From contig JANQHF010000023.1 in assembly GCA_028282725.1 (NCBI GenBank), positions 1-53,947 of the forward strand: a DNA stretch of 53,947 nt, in the 5' to 3' direction. The notes under the pieces were generated by a model, which saw nothing but the letters and a program-made list of their open reading frames with translations, was not told where the DNA came from and made no database searches. Positions 1-8,473 of the stretch are shown here, in pieces. A program made the position numbers and the translations under genes. This stretch comes from Saprospiraceae bacterium. GTDB taxonomy: Bacteria; Bacteroidota; Bacteroidia; Chitinophagales; Saprospiraceae. Every line of letters begins with the position of its first letter. The stretch's first letter is position 1.

Positions 1-107
1 TATGGCCAACTTAAGATGTTACAAATACAGTGGAGCTTGGGATATTGTCAAAAAGGTCATAGCCTATGCCGCTTAATAGTGCAATCTGAAATACACACCC
101 TATGGTC

Positions 108-500
108 TTATTCGTCGTGTATTACACAGTCCATTTCGGTCTCGACCAGCCAGTCCGGATTGATAAATCCTTTGACTTCGAGAAAAGTACATGCCGGTCT
201 TGCATCTTTAAAAAATTCCTGATGGGCCCTTGCTGCTTCATTCCATTGTTGTGCATCTTTCAGATAAATCCGGGTGCGCACCACGTGTTCCGGTCTTCCG
301 CCTGCTTCCCTTGCAGCATCAAGCATGATTTCCATACATCGCCTGGTCTGCTGGTAAAGGTCACCCTGGCTCACAGTAGCACCGGAATCATCAATGGGAG
401 CTGTTCCGGATACCGTGATCATATTGCCGACTCTTACGGCACGTGAAAAGCCGATGGAAAGTTCAAAAGGTGAACCCGATGATATGCGTTTTTTCTTCAA
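108..500 (-). CDS. RidA/YjgF family protein lacking the catalytic arginine
   Basis: A 130-aa protein with the RidA (YjgF/UK114) fold pattern: SGTAPID near residue 31, the RIYLKD strand near 77, and the C-terminal P-A-x-T...VETEMDCV block. RidA proteins hydrolyse reactive enamine/imine intermediates released by PLP enzymes, and the conserved arginine of the PAR motif binds the substrate carboxylate. Here that position is Cys104 (P-A-C-T), so this is a divergent Rid subgroup that may not be a canonical deaminase. The start is TTG, four bases past the FKBP stop codon, and no in-frame ATG sits near it, so translational coupling is likely. It is the last gene of a four-gene minus-strand run. There is no signal peptide, so it should be cytoplasmic. 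Family assignment is firm; activity is unknown. Confidence 0.85.
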   Translation of the reverse strand: MKKKRISSGSPFELSIGFSRAVRVGNMITVSGTAPIDDSGATVSQGDLYQQTRRCMEIMLDAAREAGGRPEHVVRTRIYLKDAQQWNEAARAHQEFFKDARPACTFLEVKGFINPDWLVETEMDCVIHDE

Positions 501-504
501 AGGA

Positions 505-927
505 TCATTTTAGAATCTTCACTAATTCCACGACATACAGTAATGTGGAATCCGGATGAACATTAGACGGATACTGGCTTCTTTTACTCAGTGATGGAGG
601 CACGATCAGTCTCCTGACCTCAGCTTGTTTCATCCCTCGCAATCCTTCATCAAGACCGTCAATCACCTGGTTTCCTCCAATCTTTACCTTTAATGGACCT
701 CCGGTCCGGTCCGTTGAAAAAATGAGGGTGCCGCCCAAATAAGTGGTTGATTCTTCGATCAATACCTCATCTCCTTCTTTAGCAATAGGGCCTGTGCCCG
801 GCTTAATGATTTCATATCTAAGACCTGAATTTGTAGCAATCAAATCGCTTTCCAGCTTTGAGGAAGTACAATGAAACATTACTAAAGCAAGAAAAATTAG
901 GGAAATGATATTTTTCACAGTCATCAT
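505..927 (-). CDS. FKBP-type peptidyl-prolyl isomerase-like lipoprotein
   Basis: A 140-aa protein with a hydrophobic signal ending in MFHC, giving a lipidated Cys20. It is followed by one FKBP domain: GLRYEIIKPGTGP, then GDEV, IFSTDRTGGP, the typical VIDGLDEGLRGMKQAEVRRLIVPP block and a final LLYVVELVKI strand. The family catalyses cis-trans isomerisation of X-Pro bonds and acts as a folding helper in the periplasm. The domain is short and the usual Y of the V-x-Y segment is replaced, so activity may be weak. It overlaps the upstream gene by 4 nt (ATGA) and is followed four bases later by the RidA start, so it sits within an operon. Confidence 0.85.
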   Translation of the reverse strand: MMTVKNIISLIFLALVMFHCTSSKLESDLIATNSGLRYEIIKPGTGPIAKEGDEVLIEESTTYLGGTLIFSTDRTGGPLKVKIGGNQVIDGLDEGLRGMKQAEVRRLIVPPSLSKRSQYPSNVHPDSTLLYVVELVKILK

Positions 928-1466
928 AGTCTTGTTCCTATTCTGAATCCCAGCAAAATAATCGGACCCTCACCTGTGGGTGCTCCATCTGTTCTCACAT
1001 TCCATTCAAATCCAAATGCAAGTGTCGGGGTAAAAACAAGAGAGTCATTTTTTAAAAATGTATATCCCAATTCTGCGGTGGGCTGCAGCACGGTTAAGGA
1101 GGTTTCACCTTCAATCCTGAGATCATTAACGCCGATGTCATACCAGTCCACTTCGTTCCACCAGATATCATTTTTGATGGCCAAGTTCCAACCCTGGAAT
1201 CCTTCCTTAAAATATCTCCTATAGCCCAAAGTGCCTCCAAATCCTCCACCCCGCTCATCTTCATGCACTCCGAGATCCCGGTGACGAAACCAGTTGTATC
1301 CCAATCGGAAAAGGACAGCAGATCTGGTATTCAGTGATTTTTCAAAATGGACACCAGGAATCAGGCCCGTTGGATATGCCTGAAACTCGAAAGACAAATC
1401 CTTAGCTTCCTGACCACTGGAATGGAAGGACAAAAGCAGGAAAACGGTAAAAAGACCCACCCTCAT
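924..1466 (-). CDS. secreted outer-membrane beta-barrel-like protein
   Basis: A 180-aa protein with a short Sec signal peptide (MRVGLFTVFLLLSFHSSGQ). The mature part alternates hydrophobic and polar residues with many aromatics and glycines (FEFQAYPTGLIPGVHFEKS, LGYRRYF, PTAELGYTFLKN) and ends with a strand GFRIGTRL. This resembles small Bacteroidota outer-membrane barrels of about eight strands. I recognise no specific family. It overlaps both neighbours by 4 nt, so it is co-translated with the membrane protein upstream and the FKBP lipoprotein downstream; an FKBP helper next to a barrel protein is reasonable. The barrel is inferred from composition only. Confidence 0.6.
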   Translation of the reverse strand: MRVGLFTVFLLLSFHSSGQEAKDLSFEFQAYPTGLIPGVHFEKSLNTRSAVLFRLGYNWFRHRDLGVHEDERGGGFGGTLGYRRYFKEGFQGWNLAIKNDIWWNEVDWYDIGVNDLRIEGETSLTVLQPTAELGYTFLKNDSLVFTPTLAFGFEWNVRTDGAPTGEGPIILLGFRIGTRL

Positions 1467-2059
1467 GAATCCTCAAATATTTCATGTTTATAGAAATAAG
1501 ATCTGTCAGATGCCAGGATGATTACCAGTAAAATGATATTTACAAAGATCATGAAATAATTACCAAAATTACTAAAGGACGAAATCACCCCGGTCTCCTT
1601 ATCCAGGGAGAGAATGATCACTTGAAAGATCAAAGAGACAATGCTGACGCCAATGGCAACATATACGACTTGAAGAGCAAACCGTTTGCCCATGACCAGT
1701 AAGATGCCGGCAATACAATAGAATAACGCAGCTATCGCGCCGATGATTCCGAGCCGCACAATCCATTTTTTGTAATAGTCAGAGACCTCAAACATCGTCA
1801 GGACGGTGTCTTTGACCTTTTCAACCCGTTCCAGATCCGCTGAGTCAATCTCACTTCCATCGCCTTCTTCATCCATCATCTCCTCCCTCAGATCTTCTTC
1901 CAGGTCTTCTTCGATGGCACCTCTTATTTCAGACATGATATCGGACTGTTGCTCCATCGCTTTTGGCGTGTTGATCTTTTGAATGTTATTCAATGCCCCG
2001 CAACCTCCAAAAATGATCATGGTGATCCCCACGATAAGAGCCCAGGTTGGAAGTTTCAT
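1463..2059 (-). CDS. integral membrane protein with acidic loop, function unknown
   Basis: A 198-aa protein. An N-terminal hydrophobic segment (residues 7-24, containing FGGCG) is followed by a highly acidic stretch at about 40-70 rich in Glu and Asp (EEDLEEDLREEMMDEE). Three hydrophobic helices follow at roughly 103-122, 130-152 and 165-187. The arrangement resembles uncharacterised Bacteroidota membrane proteins, but I cannot name a family. It is the first gene of the four-gene operon and its stop overlaps the next start by 4 nt. The start is the ATG at 2059. No recognisable promoter could be fixed; the upstream 100 bases before the repeat array are AT-rich. Confidence 0.6.
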   Translation of the reverse strand: MKLPTWALIVGITMIIFGGCGALNNIQKINTPKAMEQQSDIMSEIRGAIEEDLEEDLREEMMDEEGDGSEIDSADLERVEKVKDTVLTMFEVSDYYKKWIVRLGIIGAIAALFYCIAGILLVMGKRFALQVVYVAIGVSIVSLIFQVIILSLDKETGVISSFSNFGNYFMIFVNIILLVIILASDRSYFYKHEIFEDS

Positions 2060-2153
2060 AAAAGCTGTATTTGTTGATTATAAATGTAAGTAAACTAGGT
2101 AGGATCATGTTTTGATAATCGACGAAAGAGGGCTGAGGACGAAGAAAATATGA

Positions 2154-3118
2154 ATGAAGCTTGGCGATCATGGCGGTACAAAACATTGATGGATTCAACC
2201 CCAGAGAACGCAAAGATATTCTTAGAAGACGAAATGTGAGGAATGTGAGCCTTTGCGGACTTTGCGCTTTAAAAATTACCTGTTCATTGACCGCTAAGCA
2301 CGCAAAGAGTTACGCAATGAACTCTGAAAAAGACTTGGCGATCTGCACGGTTCATAACATTCCATAGATTCAACCGCAGAGAACACAAAGATATTCTTAG
2401 AAGACAAAATGTGAGGAATGTGAGCCTTTGCGGAATTTGCGCTTTAAAAATTACCTGTTCATTGACCGCTAAGCACGCAAAGAGTTACGCAATGAACTCT
2501 GAAAGAAGCTTAGCGATCTGCGCGGTTCATAACATCCTTTGATTCAACCCCAGAGAACACAAAGATATTCTTAGAAGACAAAATGTAATGAATGTGAGTC
2601 TTTGTGGAATTTGCGCTTTAAAAATTACCTGTTCATTAACCGCTAAGCACGCAAAGAGTTACGCAATGAACACAGAAAGAAGCTTAGCGTCCTGCACAGT
2701 TCATAACATTCCATAGATTCAACCGCAGAGGACACAAAGATATTCTTAGAAGACAAAATGTGAGGAATGTGAGGAATGTGAGCCTTTGCGGAATTTGTGC
2801 TTTAAAAATTACCTGTTCATTAACCGCTAAGCACGCAAAGAGTTACGCAATGAACTCTGAAAAGACTTTGCGATTTGCGCGGTTCAATACATCCTTTGAT
2901 TCAACCGCAGAGAACACAAGGATATTCTTTGAAGACAAAATGTGTTGAATGTGAGTCTTTGCGGACTTTGCGTTTTAAAAAATACCTGTTCATTAACCGC
3001 TAAGCACGCAAAGAGTTACGCAATGTACTCTGAAAGAAGCTTAGCGTCCTGCACAGTTCATAACATCCTTTTATTCAACCGCAGAGAACACAATGGTATA
3101 CGCAAAGGACGTAGTCAA
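2154..3118. repeat. tandem array of five ~175-bp units plus a partial sixth
   Basis: The phrase GATTCAACC(G/C)CAGAGAAC recurs at about 2192, 2367, 2541, 2717, 2898 and, decayed, at 3072, giving periods of 175, 174, 176, 181 and 174 bases. Each full unit carries TTTGCGGA(A/C)TTTGCG (2252-2266 in copy 1) and the roughly complementary CGCAAAGAGTTACGCAA (2301-2317), so each could fold as an imperfect hairpin. Copy 4 has an internal duplication of GAGGAATGT at about 2761-2778. Short ORFs run through the array, but the period is not a multiple of three, so no single protein repeat is encoded. I read it as non-coding. It separates the divergent operons at 2059 and 3240. Confidence 0.9.
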
Positions 3119-3239
3119 TTTGAAAGGGAAGCATCGCGGACTATGCAATTTGTATTTGATTTTTTAGATCCATCATCTTGATTCATTAGGATGATATCCA
3201 ATAATTTTGAATGAAAACGTTATTAGACAAATCTGATCC

Positions 3240-4037
3240 GTGAAGAAGTTTCTCAAAATTCTGGTGGTACTGATTGGTTCGATCTATATGGTCGGATGCG
3301 GATTTTTATACGTTTCCCAGGAAGACATCTTGTTTCGACCTGAAGAGTTACATCCCAATACAACCTTCCGCTTTGGCCAGGAATTAATGATCCCTGTTGA
3401 AGATGATGTGAGCTTGCACGCACTGTACCACCAGGTTCCGAATCCAAGGGGCGTCATCTTATACCTTCATGGCAACAGGGGCAACGCACGCTGGTGTCAA
3501 CGGCAAGCGGAAATGTTTACAGGATTCAATCACAATGTGCTTCTTTTGGATTACCGGGGATACGGCAAAAGTGAAGGAGAGATCTCATCTGGAGCTCAAT
3601 TGAACCGGGATGTTCAGGTCGTCTATGATCTGCTGAAAAAGTCTTTTCGCGAATCTCAAATAATTGTGGCCGGATACTCTATCGGTACTGGGATGGCCTC
3701 ATACCTGGCAGCCTATAACGATCCGGCACATCTGATGCTGATCTCACCATATGAAAGCATGTTCGACATGAAAGATCGATACTTTCCATTCATTCCTGAC
3801 TTTCTCATCAAATTTCCCTTGAACAATAAGAAACACTTGTCAATGACGGAATCGCCGGTGACGATCATTCATGGCACGGGAGATGAAGTGATTCCATATG
3901 AAGCATCAGTCAATTTGAAAAATGCATTTCCTGAAAAAGTGGATTTGGTCACTTTACGGGGAGCCGGTCACCGCAGGTCCATCTTCAGCGATGAGATCCG
4001 CGAAGTGCTGAGTGATTTCTCGACAAGCTCGAAATGA
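3240..4037 (+). CDS. alpha/beta hydrolase lipoprotein (BEM46/ABHD13-like)
   Basis: A 265-aa lipoprotein with signal and lipobox ending MVGC (Cys20). The hydrolase fold is clear: LYLHGNRGN (oxyanion loop, about 75-82), LLLDYRGYGKSEGE, the nucleophile elbow GYSIG with Ser147, the acid in GTGDEVIP (Asp215) and the base His244 in GAGHRR. The catalytic triad is therefore complete. Substrate is unknown; relatives are esterases or serine peptidases attached to membranes. The start is GTG at 3240, because the ATG at 3211 hits a stop after ten codons. It stands alone between the tandem repeat array and a palindromic repeat at 4057-4127. Confidence 0.85.
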   Translation: MKKFLKILVVLIGSIYMVGCGFLYVSQEDILFRPEELHPNTTFRFGQELMIPVEDDVSLHALYHQVPNPRGVILYLHGNRGNARWCQRQAEMFTGFNHNVLLLDYRGYGKSEGEISSGAQLNRDVQVVYDLLKKSFRESQIIVAGYSIGTGMASYLAAYNDPAHLMLISPYESMFDMKDRYFPFIPDFLIKFPLNNKKHLSMTESPVTIIHGTGDEVIPYEASVNLKNAFPEKVDLVTLRGAGHRRSIFSDEIREVLSDFSTSSK

Positions 4038-4056
4038 ATAAACGGGCAATATCCGG

Positions 4057-4127
4057 ACAATGGGCTGAAGCCCATTGGAATGACAAAAATTTAAATTAAA
4101 GCATTTCCAAGAGGTTTTAACCCCTTG
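4057..4127. repeat. interspersed double-hairpin repeat, copy 1
   Basis: Two short palindromes in a row: AATGGGCTGAAGCCCATT (4059-4076) and, about 30 bases on, AAGAGGTTTTAACCCCTT (4109-4126). The same pair in the same order occurs at 49378-49489, so this is a dispersed intergenic element. It sits directly behind the hydrolase gene and might also act as a terminator. Confidence 0.7.
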
Positions 4128-4226
4128 TACACAGCACACCCAAACTCAAGTACACACCTGATCCTGAGTACAAACCGACATTAATCTCCTTGTATTAATA
4201 ATCGCAGGAACCAATCGTTATAGAAG

Positions 4227-5903
4227 ATGTATCTTCTGGAACCAATACGCATGCCCATGGCTCAAGTCGACACAACTACCTCAACGATGAATACACCATT
4301 GTCAGGTGTCTCCGATTTGCCAAGTCTTGAAAAATATTCCGGGCCATGGGGACGTGAGCAAGTGACCCATTTATTGCGAAGGACAACATACGGAAGTACC
4401 ATAAAGGAAATCGGGGAAGCTACATCGATGACCATGGACCAGGTAATCGACATACTCCTGGAAGAGAGGCCGCTGCCCGATCCTCCGATCAATTATTATT
4501 TCGAAGAAGATCCATTTGTTCCTGTCGGAGAAACATGGATCGACAAACCCTATATCCGCGATAATCCGATGTTGATCGCCTCTAGGCGCAGGTCACTTGC
4601 GGGTTGGACAATCTCAAATCTCCTCAACGGAGGCATGTACATCCGGGAAAAGATGACCTTATTCTGGAGCAATCACTTTGTGACTCAGGGAAGTGTATTA
4701 AACGATCCCAACTTCATTTACTACAACAACAATCTGCTCAGATCCTATTCACTGGGAAATTTTAGAAGATTTGTTAAAGCGGTCACCATCAATCCCGCAA
4801 TGCTGCGCTACCTGAATGGCAATCAAAATTCTGCGATCGCTCCCAATGAAAATTACGCAAGGGAGTTATTTGAATTATTTACCATTGGAAAAGGCGAATT
4901 GGCCGGTCCCGGAGACTATACCACATTCACCGAACAAGATGTGACCGAAGCCAGCAAGATCCTCACAGGATGGCGGGATACAGGATATTACTACAACGAC
5001 CAGCAACCGGCAGGTTCAAGATTTCTTTCCTTTCGTCATGACAAAACGACGAAACAACTCTCGCATCGCTTCAACAATGTTGTAATTGAAAATGAAGAAG
5101 GAACAGAATACTCAACATTGATCAATATCATCCTCGAACAAGATGAAGTATCGAGGTATATCTGCCGGAAGCTCTACCGGTGGTTTGTCTATTACGAGAT
5201 CGACGAGACGATCGAAAATGAAATTATTGAACCACTTGCGGCCATTTTCAGAGACAACGATTACGAAGTAAAACCCGTGCTCAGGGTCCTCCTCTCCAGC
5301 GATCACTTCTATAATATTTGCAGCATCGGTCCGATGATCAAAAATCCCATCGATTTTATCATCAATATGTTCGTCCAATTCGAAATTCCACTCCCCGGTA
5401 ATATTTTGAGGGCATATAATATCTATGCAAGGCTGGCGGGTGTATTTGAAGGATTTGGAATGAGCTATTACGAGCCTCCGAATGTAGCCGGCTGGAAGGC
5501 ATATTACCAGGAACCGCTCTTTTACCGGACATGGATTACCGCGGCTACATTACCCTTGCGACAAGGCATAGTCAATGCCATCGTATCGGGCCGGGCCGAG
5601 GTCGAAGACAGTGTGATTACCATGGATATATTGGATTTGATCAGTCAGATTCCCAATGCCGAAAATCCAATTACGCTGATCGATGAGTTGACCTCGTACA
5701 TCTTTCCACAATCCTTAACCGATTCCCAGAAGGCCTTTTTAAAAGAAGTATTGATACCCGGACTTCCCGATTTCGAATGGACCGTGGAATACAACCTGTA
5801 CCTGAATGAACCCCACAATGAGGAAATCCGGCGATCCATAGATGCTAAATTGAGAGCGTTGCTATTTACCATGTTGAACCTGCCAGAATATCATTTAAGT
5901 TAA
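4227..5903 (+). CDS. DUF1800 family protein
   Basis: A 558-aa protein of the DUF1800 family, recognised by the N-terminal HLLRRTTYG-type helix, the REKMTLFWSNHFVT block near 140, the ARELFELFTIGKG motif near 215 and the later PPNVAGWK motif. DUF1800 proteins almost always pair with DUF1501 proteins, as here, and their reaction is not established. Alternative ATG starts lie at codons 9, 11 and 21; no clear signal peptide is visible from any, so export is unproven. The DUF1501 gene starts 10 bases after the stop, so the two form an operon. The C-terminal 110 residues are acidic and less conserved. Confidence 0.9.
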   Translation: MYLLEPIRMPMAQVDTTTSTMNTPLSGVSDLPSLEKYSGPWGREQVTHLLRRTTYGSTIKEIGEATSMTMDQVIDILLEERPLPDPPINYYFEEDPFVPVGETWIDKPYIRDNPMLIASRRRSLAGWTISNLLNGGMYIREKMTLFWSNHFVTQGSVLNDPNFIYYNNNLLRSYSLGNFRRFVKAVTINPAMLRYLNGNQNSAIAPNENYARELFELFTIGKGELAGPGDYTTFTEQDVTEASKILTGWRDTGYYYNDQQPAGSRFLSFRHDKTTKQLSHRFNNVVIENEEGTEYSTLINIILEQDEVSRYICRKLYRWFVYYEIDETIENEIIEPLAAIFRDNDYEVKPVLRVLLSSDHFYNICSIGPMIKNPIDFIINMFVQFEIPLPGNILRAYNIYARLAGVFEGFGMSYYEPPNVAGWKAYYQEPLFYRTWITAATLPLRQGIVNAIVSGRAEVEDSVITMDILDLISQIPNAENPITLIDELTSYIFPQSLTDSQKAFLKEVLIPGLPDFEWTVEYNLYLNEPHNEEIRRSIDAKLRALLFTMLNLPEYHLS

Positions 5904-5913
5904 CAGGACCATC

Positions 5914-7476
5914 ATGGAAAGACGTAATTTTCTAAGAAATATATCCGGGGCAGTCACGGTGCCTTTCCTGTTGAACGGTCTCCCGGTTAAGGCATCCGGA
6001 AGCCAGTTATTTTTTAGCGCCATTGACGATGATAATGAAAATATACTGGTGCTTATCCAATTAAATGGTGGTAATGACGGATTGAATACGATCATCCCAT
6101 TGGACAAATACAACATTCTCGCAGAGAATCGCCCCAACATTGTCATCCCCGAAAACCAGATTCTCCCGGTCAATGATACATTGGGATTTCATCCGAATAT
6201 GAGTGGTCTTCGATCATTATATGATGAAGCCCGAATGGCAATTGTACATGATGCAGGCTATCCCAACCAAAACAGATCCCATTTTCGGTCCACTGATATT
6301 TGGACCACGGGTTCGCCGGCAGATGAAGTCTGGACGACGGGCTGGCTGGGCAGATACTTTGAAGACTTGCACCCGGCCTATCCCGAGGATTTTCCAAATT
6401 CAGAATTCACTGACCCGTTTGCACTTTCTATCGATTCGATTGTGTCTGAGACTTGTCAGGGCACACTGACCAACTTCAGTCTTGCATTGACAGACCCATT
6501 ATCGATCGCTCCGCTGAGTAATTCCGCACAGGACGTGGTGCCGGATACTCCTTACGGACGGGAATTGGAATTTTTGCGCACAACGATTGCCCAGGCAAAT
6601 GCCTACGGCAAAGTGATCAGCGAGGCTGCCGAACTGGGCACCAATGCCGGAATCGAGTATCCGGGTACACAATTGGCCAACCAATTGAGAGCCATTGCTC
6701 TTTTGATTTCCGGCGGATTGCGAACCAAAGTTTATGTCGCCAACCTGGGAGGCTTTGACACTCATGCCAACCAGGTACAAAATGGAGATCCAACAACGGG
6801 AGATCACGCGAATCTATTACAAACGCTTTCCGATGCTGTCAATGCCTTTCAAAATGATCTGATCCTACAAGGTCTTGAAGAGAAAGTGATTACCATGACA
6901 TTCTCTGAATTCGGAAGACGTATTCGTGGCAATGGAAGTTTTGGCACCGACCACGGGACCGCTGCACCCATGCTATTCTTTGGAAGTTGTGTAAATCCGG
7001 GAATAATGGGAGACAGTCCGTTACTCCCGGACAGACCGGAAGTGAGTGATGGAGTTCCCATGCAATTCGATTTCAGAAGCATTTACGGTTCGGTTTTGAT
7101 CGACTGGTTTGGCGTAGAACCTTCAATCGTTTCGAATATCCTTCAGGACGAGTTTACTCATTTGCCGATTGTCAATGCCTGTAATAATCAGACAACATCT
7201 ACAGACGATTTCGGAGAGATTGCAATAGACGCCTTTAACTATCCCAACCCATTTATCGATTGGACGACAATTACGCTAGATGCTCCCGGGGGTAATGTGA
7301 GGATCAGTATTTATGACACAGTGGGAAGTGAATTACAAGTCATCTCGAACAGGGATTTACCGCAAGGAATCCACGAAATTCAATATGACGGAAGTCACCT
7401 TGCAGCGGGCAACTATTTCATCCGTATAATTACCGAGAAACAGTCCAGGACCTTTGGTACGATCAAGGTCTCCTGA
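5914..7476 (+). CDS. DUF1501 protein with T9SS sorting domain
   Basis: A 520-aa protein. The Tat-like N-terminus (ERRNFLRN followed by a hydrophobic stretch) leads into a DUF1501 domain: LIQLNGGNDGLNTIIP near 47, HDAGYPNQNRSHF near 110, GGFDTHANQ near 275 and FSEFGRRIRGNGS...TDHGTAAP near 330-345. DUF1501 is related to the alkaline phosphatase/sulfatase superfamily, and these Asp/His motifs suggest metal binding. Residues about 436-520 form a type IX secretion C-terminal sorting domain (YPNPF, then ISIYDTVG and AAGNYFIRI), which predicts cell-surface delivery through the Por system. Tat and T9SS signals together are unusual, since T9SS clients normally use Sec. The gene is co-transcribed with the DUF1800 gene. 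Confidence 0.9.
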   Translation: MERRNFLRNISGAVTVPFLLNGLPVKASGSQLFFSAIDDDNENILVLIQLNGGNDGLNTIIPLDKYNILAENRPNIVIPENQILPVNDTLGFHPNMSGLRSLYDEARMAIVHDAGYPNQNRSHFRSTDIWTTGSPADEVWTTGWLGRYFEDLHPAYPEDFPNSEFTDPFALSIDSIVSETCQGTLTNFSLALTDPLSIAPLSNSAQDVVPDTPYGRELEFLRTTIAQANAYGKVISEAAELGTNAGIEYPGTQLANQLRAIALLISGGLRTKVYVANLGGFDTHANQVQNGDPTTGDHANLLQTLSDAVNAFQNDLILQGLEEKVITMTFSEFGRRIRGNGSFGTDHGTAAPMLFFGSCVNPGIMGDSPLLPDRPEVSDGVPMQFDFRSIYGSVLIDWFGVEPSIVSNILQDEFTHLPIVNACNNQTTSTDDFGEIAIDAFNYPNPFIDWTTITLDAPGGNVRISIYDTVGSELQVISNRDLPQGIHEIQYDGSHLAAGNYFIRIITEKQSRTFGTIKVS

Positions 7477-7561
7477 TCATTTCAGCCTCACCAAAGATTC
7501 AGATTAAGGTGCATCATTGAATTCGGACGTTATATATTCGCGTGCAAGTAATACGCGAACT

Positions 7562-8440
7562 ATGCTGTCCCTGAAAGGAATCTTCCCTCCCCTGCCTACT
7601 GTTTTTGATGAACACGAAGATTTAGCATTGCATCACTTCAGGGACAATATCAACAAATTGAGCCAATATGATTTGTCAGGATTCCTGGTGCTGGGTTCCA
7701 ATGGTGAATTGGTACATCTCTCGGAAGTGGAAGTCGAGGAAGTATTTGTTGCAGCGAGGATCGCCATTCCCGAAGATAAAATCATGCTTGCGGGTACAGG
7801 CGGACAATCCACGAGACAGACCATTCGACGCACCCACCTTGCTGCCTCTTGTGGTGCTGATGCTGTGCTGGTGCTCAACCCCTTCTATTATAAGGGGCTT
7901 ATGAAGAATGATGCACTGGTTCATCATTTTTATAGGATTGCTGATCAGTCCCCAATACCAGTAATCATCTACAATATGCCGGGTAATTCAGGCATAGATA
8001 TGGATGCCGAGACCATTGAAAAGTTGTCACAGCATGACAACATTGTCGGAATGAAGGATTCCAGTGGAAACTTGGTTAAAATGGGAGATATAAAGCGTAT
8101 AGTGGATCCTGAATTTCAAATATTGGCAGGTTCTGCCAGCTTCTTATTGCCGGCATTCTCTGTGGGTGCTGTAGGTGGCATAGTTGCACTTTCTAATATC
8201 TTACCCGAACGATGCATTAGTATCTATGAAGATTTTCAAAAGGGTGATGTAGTTGCTGCCAGATTTAATCAAATTAATCTCATCCCATTAAACACAGCCG
8301 TTACCAAAAGATGGGGCGTTCCTGCTTTAAAAGCAGCAATGGACTATATGGGTTTTTATGGCGGTCCGGCACGGAGTCCTCTTTTACCACTTAGCGATGA
8401 GAATAAAATGATATTGCATCAATTGATTGATATGATTTAA
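7562..8440 (+). CDS. 4-hydroxy-2-oxoglutarate aldolase-like (DHDPS/NAL superfamily)
   Basis: A 292-aa class I aldolase of the dihydrodipicolinate synthase/N-acetylneuraminate lyase superfamily. The Schiff-base lysine is Lys165 in GMKDSSG, the catalytic tyrosine is Tyr137 in IIYNMP, and GSNGE near 45 is the keto-acid carboxylate loop. Motif spacing closely matches mitochondrial HOGA1, including LAGSASFL, GAVGGIVALSN and the final GFYGGPARSPL. HOGA1 cleaves 4-hydroxy-2-oxoglutarate to pyruvate and glyoxylate. The exact substrate here is inferred; other 2-keto-acid aldolases share the fold. I chose the ATG at 7562 because the family begins LKGIFPP; an upstream TTG at 7517 is less likely. No signal peptide, so cytoplasmic. 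It follows the DUF1501 gene by 85 bases. Confidence 0.85.
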   Translation: MLSLKGIFPPLPTVFDEHEDLALHHFRDNINKLSQYDLSGFLVLGSNGELVHLSEVEVEEVFVAARIAIPEDKIMLAGTGGQSTRQTIRRTHLAASCGADAVLVLNPFYYKGLMKNDALVHHFYRIADQSPIPVIIYNMPGNSGIDMDAETIEKLSQHDNIVGMKDSSGNLVKMGDIKRIVDPEFQILAGSASFLLPAFSVGAVGGIVALSNILPERCISIYEDFQKGDVVAARFNQINLIPLNTAVTKRWGVPALKAAMDYMGFYGGPARSPLLPLSDENKMILHQLIDMI

Positions 8441-8473
8441 GCCGAACAAATCCTCCTGAACAGGTTTAAGTAA

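Noticed and set aside
2161-3181. short ORFs sharing a SLCGLCALKITC-type peptide
   Set aside because: They arise from the 175-bp DNA repeats; frames change between copies and there is no start or ribosome-site pattern.
8441-8473. terminator hairpin between the convergent aldolase and lipoprotein genes
   Set aside because: Only a CCTGAACAGG near-palindrome is present, too short to call.
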